From Flavobacteriales bacterium UBA7443 (lineage in GTDB: Bacteria > Bacteroidota > Bacteroidia > Flavobacteriales_D > Sanyastnellaceae), in contig DLQB01000064.1 in assembly GCA_002477505.1 (NCBI GenBank), positions 462-14,296 on the forward strand: a stretch of 13,835 bases of DNA, read 5' to 3'. Positions 1-6,998 of this stretch are shown here, piece after piece (positions within the stretch are counted from its first letter, which is position 1; every line of letters starts with the position of its first letter). Under the pieces are notes generated by a model. It was not told where the DNA came from. It made no database searches and worked only from the letters and a program-made list of their open reading frames with translations. The position numbers and the translations under genes are program-made.

Positions 1-2
1 AA

Positions 3-1046
3 GGACGAACACTTTGGGAAGGGGGCAGCATGGAACATATTCATCTGGGGCTATTCTGTCCTGGTGTGGCTAGTTTCAAAGGATATGCATTTAACGCAAA
101 TAACATTTGGATGGAAGGGATTGGAAGTGGCGTTCACATTCATAGCAGCGACTTCTATGATTCCCATTTGAGTATAACCGAAGCTGCCTCTCATTCTTGG
201 ATCCAGCATTGCGGATTCGAAGGGGGCATGTCCCCCCATGCTGCGCAGCTATCAATCGCATCAACTGATACTGATTTTCGAGTAGAATCTACTCAGTTTT
301 CCGATGCCTTTTGCGGGATGGAGCTCGCCTCTTCGTCCGTCTTGTTGAGTTGCTCTGAATTTGAAAATCTCGTGGAAGCCGTAAAACTAAAATCGAATGG
401 TGTTTTGAATCTTGGCGAACCATACGGTCAGAATCAATTCCATGAAAACACCGTTCACTTCAAGCTTCAAGCAGCCCCCATTCCAAACTATACCGCCGGC
501 CACAATGCGATGGGAAATTGCACTGAATTCGTCATGCAAGGTGATGCCAATGCACCCACGAGCAATTCGGGCGGTGCCCTCCTGCTAGCGGTGAATGGTA
601 ACTTCTGGCCGGGTGCAACTTCGGGCGTCCCCATGGCTGTCCCCTTTACTGAGTTAATTTCAACTTTGGATGGAGGCACCATATCATTCAAGGACATGTC
701 GCCAATAATCTCTGAATGTCATGCACAAGAAACCGAAGAAAATGCGAGCGTCAAATATGGTGCCGAGTCAATCCCGAATGCACAGGAGACTCACTGGCAC
801 GTCTTTCCGAATCCAGCGAACGAATGGCTAACCATAGAATGTCCCGAAAACGAACATGGCCTTGACCAATCCTACTCCTCCCGAATCATAGACCCATTGG
901 GACAAATCATTTTGGAATGCAATTTGAATGCCGGCGAAACCAAAACCCTCCCCGTTGAGTCATTAGCCAATGGCTGGTACACTTTAGAGGTTGGCACTGA
1001 AAACCAGACAATGAGGCTATTTAAGGTGCTTATTCAGCGCCCATGA
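3..1046 (+). CDS. C-terminal part of a secreted T9SS cargo protein, probably beta-helical (5' truncated)
   Basis: The reading frame is open from the left edge (first whole codon at 3) through the first ATG at 30, so the gene probably begins outside the window. Counting from that ATG there are 338 residues. Residues 1-200 are rich in short alternating hydrophobic/polar segments with recurring Asn, Ser, Gly and Phe, as in right-handed parallel beta-helix proteins; this fold is inferred from pattern only. Residues 257-338 form a typical T9SS type A sorting domain: an FPNPAN motif at 259-264, a DPLGQ turn, an LANGWYTLEV strand and a closing MRLFKVLI strand. In this family the domain directs export through the outer membrane by the Por system and is removed or attached at the surface. 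The substrate or role of the passenger is not recognisable. The last 17 bases overlap the end of the convergent aroQ. Confidence 0.8.
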   Translation, partial: GRTLWEGGSMEHIHLGLFCPGVASFKGYAFNANNIWMEGIGSGVHIHSSDFYDSHLSITEAASHSWIQHCGFEGGMSPHAAQLSIASTDTDFRVESTQFSDAFCGMELASSSVLLSCSEFENLVEAVKLKSNGVLNLGEPYGQNQFHENTVHFKLQAAPIPNYTAGHNAMGNCTEFVMQGDANAPTSNSGGALLLAVNGNFWPGATSGVPMAVPFTELISTLDGGTISFKDMSPIISECHAQETEENASVKYGAESIPNAQETHWHVFPNPANEWLTIECPENEHGLDQSYSSRIIDPLGQIILECNLNAGETKTLPVESLANGWYTLEVGTENQTMRLFKVLIQRP

Positions 1047-1461
1047 AAAAACGCAGAGCAGCAAAGTATCCTTCCACCCCGATTCCACTGATTGCTCCGC
1101 AACAGACCGGTCGTACCAAGGATTGATGACGGAAGTCCTCACGGGCTTCGGGATGCGAAATGTGCACTTCCATCACAGGAGACTCAATGGAGGCAACCGC
1201 ATCTCGCAACGCCACACTGGTGTGGGTATATCCACCCGGGTTGAAGACAATCCCTCTGCTATCGAACCCATGCTCGTGCAACAGATTCACCAGTTCCCCT
1301 TCCACATTGCTGTGAACGCAATGAATTTCAAATCCGTGCTGCATGCCAAGGGCAGAAAGTTGCGTATTCAAATCCTTCAATGACAACGAACCATACACAT
1401 CCGGTTCTCGTATGCCGAGAAGATTCAAGTTAGGACCGTGGAGGATGAGAACTTTCTTCAC
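1030..1461 (-). CDS. aroQ: 3-dehydroquinate dehydratase, type II
   Basis: AroQ dehydrates 3-dehydroquinate to 3-dehydroshikimate, the third step of the shikimate pathway, in the cytosol; type II enzymes form dodecamers. The 143-residue length is normal. Visible signatures are HGPNLNLLG at 8-16, the active-site lid with Arg18 and catalytic Tyr23 (EPDVYG), the FNPGGYTHTS substrate-binding motif at 73-82, catalytic His100 in EVHISH, and Arg111. The start is GTG at 1461-1459; the protein then begins KKVLILHGPN as family members do, and a -7 promoter element ends four bases upstream. It is the last gene of a minus-strand run, nine bases after the symporter gene, and overlaps the 3' end of the convergent T9SS cargo gene. 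Its pathway partner aroK is in a different operon of this window. Confidence 0.96.
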   Translation of the reverse strand: MKKVLILHGPNLNLLGIREPDVYGSLSLKDLNTQLSALGMQHGFEIHCVHSNVEGELVNLLHEHGFDSRGIVFNPGGYTHTSVALRDAVASIESPVMEVHISHPEAREDFRHQSLVRPVCCGAISGIGVEGYFAALRFFMGAE

Positions 1462-1465
1462 GCTG

Positions 1466-1473
1466 CAAAATTA
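1466..1473 (-). promoter_or_regulatory. -7 promoter element TAATTTTG of aroQ (predicted leaderless)
   Basis: On the minus strand TAATTTTG matches the Bacteroidota -7 consensus TAnnTTTG at all six fixed bases. It is followed by CAGC and then the GTG start of aroQ, which places the expected transcription start at the start codon itself. Its first three bases are also the TAA stop codon of the upstream symporter gene. No TTG at the usual -33 spacing was seen. Confidence 0.6.
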
Positions 1474-2895
1474 AAACATCTCAAGCCAGCTTGGAAGAAC
1501 AAAAATGGCCCAAAGCCATGCTACCGCGGCGGCAACACAATTCAACACAAAGCCAATGCTTGCCATGCTCGACATGGCGATCCGATTGCTCCCAAAGATG
1601 ATCGCATTCGGCGGCGTCGCCATTGGAAGCATAAACGCACAACTACTCGCCATGGTCACTGGGACCACTAAAATCAATGGATCTATGCCAAGATTCAAAG
1701 CGACTTGCCCCACTACGGGCACCATGACAACAGTCAAGGCAAGGTTACTCATGACCTCTGTGAGCATCAGTGCTGAGAATGTAAAGATTGCGATTAACAT
1801 AGGCAATGAAAGTGCTTCGTTACCGGCGATACTTTCCGCCACCATAGGAAGCACCTGCGCCTCATTGAGCGCCTTTGCCAATGTCAGACCTCCGCCAAAC
1901 AGCAGCAGTATATCCCATGGAAGGCGTTTTGTGTCTTCCCAGGTGAGAAGCGACCGCTCTTCGGAAGAACCGGAAGGAATGATAAAGAGCGCAGTGCCAG
2001 CCAGCATCGCAATGGTCGTGTCATTCAATTCCCATCCAAAAGCATCGACCAACCACCGTCGGCCAACCCAAAACATGCCCGTAAATACGAAAACCGTCGC
2101 AACGCGACGTTCGGCCGAAGTCCAATTACCAAGGGCCAAAAGTTCCTCACGTATGCCATCGACTCCACCCGAAATCTCCGCGGTAGAAACACGGCAAAGC
2201 ACACGCGTGAGAAGCCAATAAACCAATACCAGCATCAGTGCTGAGAATGGAAAAGCCAGCATCATCCATTCCAAGAAAGGCATGCTGAAAGCAAATTGCT
2301 CTTCCATGATTCCCGCCATCGCGACATTAGGAGGTGTACCAACCAACGTCGCTATCCCACCAATATTCGCCGCATACGCAGTGCCAAGCAGAAGAACCAT
2401 GGCGAAACGAGGGTGTTCCTTTTCATCGATTTTACTCGCAACCGAGAGCGCTATGGGAAGCATCATGAGGGTCGTGGCGGTATTGGAAATCCACATGCTC
2501 AAGGCCGCTGTTGCGAACATGAAACCGCCAATGAGCCGGCGTGGTTTTCCTCCGGCGAGCACCAGAATATTCAGCGCAAAGCGACGGTGTAAATTCCATT
2601 GCTCCAACGCAATCGCAATCAAGAAGCCCCCCATGAATAAAAACACATAGTGCGAGCCATACGGTGCCGTGGTTTCTGCAATGCTCGAAATGCCAAAAAC
2701 AGGGAATAACACCATGGGCAAAACAGAAGTAACACCGAGCGGCACCGCTTCGGAAATCCACCACGCCAGCATCCAGGCGCCAGCGCTTAAGACGGGGACA
2801 GCTGCATCAGACAAGCCGGCGCCACTTGCAATGAGCCATACCGCAATGGCCAGAGCCGGTCCCAATAACAAACGAATCAATTGACTCCAGTTCAT
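1471..2895 (-). CDS. DASS/SLC13-family anion:Na+ symporter
   Basis: This 474-residue integral inner-membrane protein belongs to the divalent anion:sodium symporter family (CitT/INDY/SLC13), which imports di- and tricarboxylates or sulfate with Na+. Hydrophobic helices run through the whole length. The two pseudo-symmetric halves each carry a family signature: SNT at 137-139 (MWISNTATTLMMLPIAL) followed by VGTPPN at 185-190, and SNL at 383-385 (TEVMSNLALTVVMVP) followed by ATPPNAI at 426-432. The second SNT is therefore SNL, a change at the usual Thr. The substrate cannot be told from the sequence. The start codon overlaps the stop of the upstream exported phosphatase-fold gene (ATGA, 2892-2895), indicating translational coupling, and aroQ follows nine bases downstream. 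An exact 19-base repeat lies inside the gene. Confidence 0.93.
   Translation of the reverse strand: MNWSQLIRLLLGPALAIAVWLIASGAGLSDAAVPVLSAGAWMLAWWISEAVPLGVTSVLPMVLFPVFGISSIAETTAPYGSHYVFLFMGGFLIAIALEQWNLHRRFALNILVLAGGKPRRLIGGFMFATAALSMWISNTATTLMMLPIALSVASKIDEKEHPRFAMVLLLGTAYAANIGGIATLVGTPPNVAMAGIMEEQFAFSMPFLEWMMLAFPFSALMLVLVYWLLTRVLCRVSTAEISGGVDGIREELLALGNWTSAERRVATVFVFTGMFWVGRRWLVDAFGWELNDTTIAMLAGTALFIIPSGSSEERSLLTWEDTKRLPWDILLLFGGGLTLAKALNEAQVLPMVAESIAGNEALSLPMLIAIFTFSALMLTEVMSNLALTVVMVPVVGQVALNLGIDPLILVVPVTMASSCAFMLPMATPPNAIIFGSNRIAMSSMASIGFVLNCVAAAVAWLWAIFVLPSWLEMF
1763..1781. repeat. 19-base exact direct repeat, copy 1 (inside symporter gene)
   Basis: The same 19 bases occur at 2231-2249 in the same gene and reading frame; with one mismatch the match extends by four more bases. 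Translated on the minus strand, both copies lie in an F-x-F-S-A-L-M-L segment, here residues 371-378 just before the second SNx motif. Confidence 0.85.
2231..2249. repeat. 19-base exact direct repeat, copy 2 (inside symporter gene)
   Basis: Second copy of the repeat at 1763-1781, encoding the FPFSALML segment at residues 215-222. The spacing between copies (156 residues) does not match the roughly 246-residue offset of the two structural halves of the transporter, so the inherited inverted-repeat architecture does not explain it. Confidence 0.85.
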
Positions 2896-3761
2896 TTTGC
2901 CGGTTTAAATACCGCTTGATACGGCAGGTGATCTGATATGTAAAGGCCAAATTTGATGTGCTCGTCTGCACACGCCCAATCCACCTCAACATCCCCTCGG
3001 TAGAAGATGTAATCTATGCGCTTTGCCCCGGCTATAGCCTCCGTGAAAAAGGTCGAAAAAGTACCAAACTCCTTGCGGCACCGGTACCGCGCAGTCGCAT
3101 AGGTATCCGACAAATTGCCCATGGCCATTAAATCCAAAATTTCGGGAGCATCCGGCTCAGCGTTGAAGTCGCCACAAACAAGGGTAAGGTCATCCGAAGC
3201 GAGGCCGGACCAGCCAGCAGTCAATGCCGCGGCCCCTTTCCTCGACCACTCCCCAACATGCGACCAATGGCCGTTGAGCACGCGCACCGTATTTTGATTC
3301 TGGCGGTCAAACAAGACTACAATCGTTACCACACGAGGCAAGTCAGCATCCCAACCAATTGACCCCTCCTGTTGCGGGTCAGTGGATAACCACTTGACCT
3401 CTCCGCGTAAAAAATCAAACCGATTTCGATTCCAAAAAATTGGCGCTGCCTCCCCGCTTCCATCTGCATTTCGTCCCCGACCAAAAGAATCATGTTGATT
3501 CAATCGTTCGGTCAAATCATCCATCTGGTTGGGAAGAACTTCTTGCAAGGTCACCACATCGAAATACCGCACTGCGTCGGCGATTTCATCCCGGCGCTCG
3601 AACCATTTCAAGGTATCATTGGGATTGTCATACCGAACGTTGAATGTGCATACGCTCGTCTCCAAGTCCTTTTGAGCTCCTGCACTTGCCGGAAAAGCCG
3701 CACTGAAGAGGACAACCAACGAAATCACGAAGCCAAAAAACAACTTGCTGGATTGCATCAT
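2892..3761 (-). CDS. exported endonuclease/exonuclease/phosphatase-family enzyme
   Basis: A 289-residue protein of the EEP fold (the DNase I, exonuclease III and inositol-phosphatase superfamily), which cleaves phosphodiesters or phosphomonoesters with Mg2+. All core motifs are visible from the chosen start: TFNVRYD at 39-45, the metal-binding TLQE at 71-74, NGHWSHVG at 163-170, GDFNAEPD at 197-204, RIDYIF at 248-253 and the catalytic SDH at 276-278. The N-terminus is a signal peptide (two Met, Lys6, a hydrophobic stretch to about residue 28, cleavage after ASAGA), so it acts in the periplasm or outside. The frame stays open to 3926, but that would run into the divergent methyltransferase gene and bury the signal peptide; ATG at 3761, or the adjacent one at 3758, is preferred. 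It overlaps the symporter gene by ATGA, suggesting that a released product might be taken up; this is inference. The actual substrate is unknown. Confidence 0.9.
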   Translation of the reverse strand: MMQSSKLFFGFVISLVVLFSAAFPASAGAQKDLETSVCTFNVRYDNPNDTLKWFERRDEIADAVRYFDVVTLQEVLPNQMDDLTERLNQHDSFGRGRNADGSGEAAPIFWNRNRFDFLRGEVKWLSTDPQQEGSIGWDADLPRVVTIVVLFDRQNQNTVRVLNGHWSHVGEWSRKGAAALTAGWSGLASDDLTLVCGDFNAEPDAPEILDLMAMGNLSDTYATARYRCRKEFGTFSTFFTEAIAGAKRIDYIFYRGDVEVDWACADEHIKFGLYISDHLPYQAVFKPAK

Positions 3762-3765
3762 GGAA

Positions 3766-3773
3766 CGAATATA
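3766..3773 (-). promoter_or_regulatory. probable -7 element TATATTCG of the EEP operon (leaderless)
   Basis: TATATTCG on the minus strand matches TAnnTTTG with one mismatch. It is followed by TTCC and then ATG at 3761, the same four-base spacing seen at other genes here. It lies back-to-back with the divergent element at 3789-3796. Confidence 0.4.
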
Positions 3774-3788
3774 CCGACTGCGGAGCAT

Positions 3789-3796
3789 TACCTTTG
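3789..3796 (+). promoter_or_regulatory. -7 promoter element TACCTTTG of the RNA methyltransferase gene (leaderless)
   Basis: TACCTTTG is a full match to TAnnTTTG. It is followed by TGCC and then GTG at 3801, predicting that transcription starts at the start codon. This placement is the main argument for GTG 3801 over the in-frame ATG at 3840. No -33 TTG was seen at the usual spacing. Confidence 0.55.
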
Positions 3797-3800
3797 TGCC

Positions 3801-5288
3801 GTGGGAAGAGAAAGACAATTTAGAAAAAACGAAGCGCTGATGCTCGATGTCGAAGACGTCGCTTTTGGAGGCAAGGGCATTGCACGAATCACGACCGACA
3901 GAGGCCCCTTTGTCGTCTTCATTCAAAACGCATTCCCAGGACAGAAGGTGGAAGCCCGGGTCGTAAAATGCAAATCACGCCATGCTGAATGCCGCCTCGA
4001 GGAGGTGATAGAACGCGCGCCAGAGGAGGTAGAACTTGATTTTCAAGAAATTCCTGGAGCTCCGTATGCACGTGTGCCTTTGCCATTGCAGCACGACGTC
4101 AAAGAGAAAACGGCGCTCGATCTATATCAGAGAATTGGAGGTGTTAAAGGCATTGATTCCGTGTATGAAGGGTTCATTCCTTCTCCCAAAAACTGGCATT
4201 ACCGGAACAAGATGGAGTACAGCTTTTCTGCCATCGTTCACGATCCTGAAACCGGCGAAAAAGAAGATGGATTCGGATTTGGATTCAAAAAGCGGGGAAC
4301 TTGGTGGGCGGTTGAAAACCTGAACGCCGATTCTGGCTTGTTCGATCCGGCAGTGGAAAATTTCCTCGCCACCCTCCGGGCTTGGTTTGAGCAGACGGGG
4401 CTCCCTGCCTGGCATCCACCGAAAAGAGAAGGCTTTTATCGGTTTCTCGTCGTGCGGCGAAGCGAAGCCAATCAAAAATTACTCTTCAACTTGGTCACCA
4501 GTTCAGACGGTTTGGAAGCATTTGACCGTGAACAATTCGTGCAACTGCTGACCACCGAATTTGGCGAACGACTGCAAGGCGTTCTCCACACCATCAATGA
4601 TGACAAAGGCGATCGAGTCGAGGCCCGATCTGGCGACTCAGAATTGATCCATGGCGAAGCCCATATCACCGAAACCCTGCATGGACTGGATTTTGACATC
4701 GAAATGTCCAGTTTTTTCCAAACGAATCCGGCCTGTGCGCAGGCGTTGTATGCTGAGGTTATTGCAGCAGTAGACGCCACGCCAGAAGAACAAAGTGCCT
4801 GGTTGCCACTCAGCACGGGCGAATTCATCATGGATTTGTTCTGCGGCACCGGCACCATTGCTCAAATGCTGGCTCGTCATACGGGAAAGCCCATCATTGG
4901 CGTAGACATTGTCGAACAAGCCATCGAAGACGCCCGGAAAAGTGCCCGCAACAACGGCACGGACAACATCGAGTTTCACGCAGCCGATGTCGGAAAATTC
5001 CTACTGGAATACCCCGAGTACAAGGGCCGAATTCAATCCATTGTATTGGACCCTCCTCGGGCTGGAATCTCCCCGAAATCCCTCCGAAAAGTAATCCGAA
5101 TGGGCGCCCCCAGAATTGTTTATGTCTCATGCAACCCCGCAACACAGGCGAGAGACATTGTCATCTTGCGGGAATTCGGTTACGAGCTCAAACGACTTAA
5201 ACTCGTGGACCAATTTCCGCACACGGCTCACGTAGAAGCCATCGCCGTTTTTGAAAAGACCTTGAAAGCATCGACCTTAGACGCATGA
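3801..5288 (+). CDS. TrmA/RlmD-family RNA uracil-C5 methyltransferase with TRAM domain
   Basis: A SAM-dependent enzyme that makes 5-methyluridine in RNA, most likely 23S rRNA (RlmD-like); the target is inferred. From GTG 3801 it has 495 residues: a basic N-terminus (GRERQFRKN), a TRAM RNA-binding domain at about 17-70, a central RNA-recognition region with HYRNKMEYSF, FFQTN near 305-309, the SAM-binding DLFCGTG at 345-351, DPPRAG at 417-422, the catalytic Cys444 in SCNPAT, and the general-base Glu480 in HTAHVEA. The stretch at 84-99, where RlmD proteins carry the Cys-x5-Cys-x2-Cys of a 4Fe-4S cluster, has no cysteine (IPGAPYARVPLPLQH). The ATG at 3840 is an alternative start, but GTG 3801 keeps the basic leader and sits four bases after a -7 motif. 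The stop overlaps the next gene's start (ATGA), so the two are probably co-translated. Confidence 0.93.
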   Translation: MGRERQFRKNEALMLDVEDVAFGGKGIARITTDRGPFVVFIQNAFPGQKVEARVVKCKSRHAECRLEEVIERAPEEVELDFQEIPGAPYARVPLPLQHDVKEKTALDLYQRIGGVKGIDSVYEGFIPSPKNWHYRNKMEYSFSAIVHDPETGEKEDGFGFGFKKRGTWWAVENLNADSGLFDPAVENFLATLRAWFEQTGLPAWHPPKREGFYRFLVVRRSEANQKLLFNLVTSSDGLEAFDREQFVQLLTTEFGERLQGVLHTINDDKGDRVEARSGDSELIHGEAHITETLHGLDFDIEMSSFFQTNPACAQALYAEVIAAVDATPEEQSAWLPLSTGEFIMDLFCGTGTIAQMLARHTGKPIIGVDIVEQAIEDARKSARNNGTDNIEFHAADVGKFLLEYPEYKGRIQSIVLDPPRAGISPKSLRKVIRMGAPRIVYVSCNPATQARDIVILREFGYELKRLKLVDQFPHTAHVEAIAVFEKTLKASTLDA

Positions 5289-5797
5289 CTTCAACACGCA
5301 TTCTCGAGTCCGATCAAATCGAACGGAAAATTCAACGCATCGCGCGGCAAATCGCCGAGGAATTCATTCTTGCCAAGAAGATTCACCTCATTTGCATCGC
5401 CGGCAATGGCGAACCCGTTGGCCAACGAATTGGAAACGTATTGAAAACCATTTGTTCCATCGAAATTGAGATGAGTACGCTAAAGCTCAAGAAATCGGCG
5501 CCTCTAGAGCAAGCCATTGCCCTTAGTTCCGATTTGAAGCAGCTGTCGGGCGAGCAAATCGTCATCATCGATGATGTTCTCAATTCTGGAAAAACGCTCA
5601 TGTACGCCGTGCATCACATCCTCAGTGCGGGTCCTAAGCGCGTGGCCACAGCTGTATTGGTGGATCGCATCCATCGCTCGTTTCCCATTCGCGCTGATTT
5701 TTGCGGACTGAGTTTGAGCACCAACCTCAAAGAGCACATCGACGTGACCATCGGAGATACTTGGAGCGATGCCGATGAGGCAATCCTGACGGATTGA
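5285..5797 (+). CDS. PyrR-like phosphoribosyltransferase
   Basis: A 170-residue type I phosphoribosyltransferase. The PRPP-binding loop VIIDDVLNSGKTL lies at 93-105 with the paired acidic Asp96 and Asp97, and the C-terminal VLVDRIHRSFPIRADFCG segment resembles PyrR/uracil phosphoribosyltransferase proteins (the family signature is LVDRGHRELPIRADFVG-like). Family members transfer ribose-5-phosphate from PRPP to a nucleobase; some act as RNA-binding attenuators of pyrimidine operons. Which applies here cannot be decided, and no pyr gene is nearby. It starts inside the stop codon of the methyltransferase gene (ATGA at 5285-5288). It converges with aroK across a 21-base gap that contains no clear terminator. 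From memory, shikimate kinase and such phosphoribosyltransferases are often neighbours in flavobacteria. Confidence 0.88.
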   Translation: MTSTRILESDQIERKIQRIARQIAEEFILAKKIHLICIAGNGEPVGQRIGNVLKTICSIEIEMSTLKLKKSAPLEQAIALSSDLKQLSGEQIVIIDDVLNSGKTLMYAVHHILSAGPKRVATAVLVDRIHRSFPIRADFCGLSLSTNLKEHIDVTIGDTWSDADEAILTD

Positions 5798-5818
5798 ACG
5801 AAGCGCTTTGGATCAAAA

Positions 5819-6340
5819 TCACATGAGCATTTTCGCCCAGCGTTGAAAATCACTCGTTTCTGGCGTGTGGTTCAGAACCTCGTCAGCCTCCGCGTAGTGC
5901 AACGCTCGTGATTGCCAATGCGAGCTCAATTCTGCAGCCGATTTGGCCATTCCATCGGCACGGTATAGCAAGGGACGTTGCTGCTCGTTTCTGGAATCCA
6001 TCAAGCGCGAAAGGATGACCTCAAAAGGAAGGTTCAAGTGAATCACATGCCCGTGGGATTTCATCCAATCCAATGCGCCCGGAATGCTGGGCGTTCCACC
6101 GCCACAGGCCACAATTTGCACATCCTCATGCTGCACAGCTCCTTTCAACTCACGCAACTCGGCGATCCGAAAAGCTGACTCCCCAGCACTTTGAAACAAT
6201 TGGGCAACCGTAGCCCCCTCCGACGCCTCCACAGCCGCGTCTAAATCCAGCGCATCGAGCCCTGTTAACGAAGCCAATCGACTTGCAGCGTGAGATTTGC
6301 CCACGCCCATGTAACCGATAAAAAACAAGATGGGCCTCAT
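5819..6340 (-). CDS. aroK: shikimate kinase
   Basis: This cytosolic enzyme phosphorylates shikimate at the 3-hydroxyl with ATP, the fifth step of chorismate synthesis. The 173 residues match the family length. Visible motifs are the Walker A loop GYMGVGKS at 9-16, DLD at 32-34 for Mg2+ and shikimate binding, Arg58 in GESAFR, the GGG turn at 80-82, the lid arginine Arg122 in QRPLL, and the adenine-side Arg145 in SRALHY. The start overlaps the stop of the upstream fumarylacetoacetate-hydrolase-family gene (ATGA, 6337-6340), so expression is likely coupled. It is the last gene of the minus-strand run that begins with the lipoprotein. Confidence 0.95.
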   Translation of the reverse strand: MRPILFFIGYMGVGKSHAASRLASLTGLDALDLDAAVEASEGATVAQLFQSAGESAFRIAELRELKGAVQHEDVQIVACGGGTPSIPGALDWMKSHGHVIHLNLPFEVILSRLMDSRNEQQRPLLYRADGMAKSAAELSSHWQSRALHYAEADEVLNHTPETSDFQRWAKMLM

Positions 6341-6960
6341 GTGCCGTGCACGTTGACGCGAAACATGGATTCTTCATTGAGAAATCCTTCTAAAACGTCA
6401 CCATCCTCAATCATTCCAACGCCGGAAGGAGTCCCCGTAAAAATCACATCACCCATTTTCAAGGTCATGTATTGGGAAACGTGGGCGATGAGATTGTGCA
6501 CGTGATGAATCATGTCCAAAGCGCACCCAGACTGGACCATCGCTCCATTTTTATTCAAATGAAACGGAATGGATTCCCATCCGGAATCAAGCGAATCTGT
6601 CAAAATCCATTTTTTGCTAATCACCGCAGAGCCGTCAAAAGCTTTGGCCTTCTCCCATGGGTGGCCCTTGGCTTTCGCCTCGGCCTGAACGTCCCGGGCG
6701 GTGAAATCAATGCCCAACGAAAGGGCATCAAAGTAACGGTGCGCAAATTCCGGTTGGATGGCTTTGCCATTCCGACAGATGCGAATCAACAATTCGACCT
6801 CATGGTGCACTTCCTGGGTCCAAGCCGGAATGTAAAAAGGATGACGGTGAGCCAAGACCGCACTGTCTGGTTTGAGAAAAAACAGCGGCTCCGTTGGAAT
6901 CGCGTTTCCCAACTCTTTGGCGTGTTCTGCGTAATTGCGGCCGATGCAAATAATCTTCAT
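6337..6960 (-). CDS. fumarylacetoacetate hydrolase family protein (YcgM-like)
   Basis: A short single-domain FAH-fold enzyme of 207 residues. Family members hydrolyse acylpyruvates, decarboxylate oxaloacetate or isomerise 2-hydroxyhepta-dienedioate; the substrate here is not determined. Visible signatures: the opening MKIICIGRNYAEHAKELGN, metal ligands Glu54 and Glu56 in HHEVEL, Asp85 in GIDFTARD, AKAFDGSA at 105-112, and GDVIFTGTPSGVG at 170-182. The chosen ATG (6960) gives the N-terminus usual for this family. An in-frame ATG at 7002 would add 14 residues and overlap the OmpA gene stop as ATGA, so a coupled longer form is possible. A near -7 element (CATCTTTG, 6984-6977) lies 16 bases upstream of ATG 6960. 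The gene overlaps aroK by four bases. Confidence 0.92.
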   Translation of the reverse strand: MKIICIGRNYAEHAKELGNAIPTEPLFFLKPDSAVLAHRHPFYIPAWTQEVHHEVELLIRICRNGKAIQPEFAHRYFDALSLGIDFTARDVQAEAKAKGHPWEKAKAFDGSAVISKKWILTDSLDSGWESIPFHLNKNGAMVQSGCALDMIHHVHNLIAHVSQYMTLKMGDVIFTGTPSGVGMIEDGDVLEGFLNEESMFRVNVHGT

Positions 6961-6998
6961 GATGATGCGTGTGCTGCAAAGATGGCACACAGCTTTCG

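Noticed and set aside
1505..2221. 238-residue open frame opposite the symporter gene
   Set aside because: Its translation is rich in Ser, Thr, Arg and Pro with no family features, as expected for the antisense of a membrane-protein gene.
3492..3800. N-terminal extension of the RNA methyltransferase frame
   Set aside because: It runs antisense through the signal-peptide and catalytic region of the EEP gene, has no family similarity, and a promoter and basic N-terminus mark the start at 3801.
3762..3926. N-terminal extension of the EEP frame
   Set aside because: It would overlap the methyltransferase N-terminus and place 55 residues before an otherwise standard signal peptide.
5798..5818. AAGCGCTT palindrome between the phosphoribosyltransferase gene and aroK as a bidirectional terminator
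   Set aside because: Eight bases with no loop and no flanking T or A run; too weak to call.
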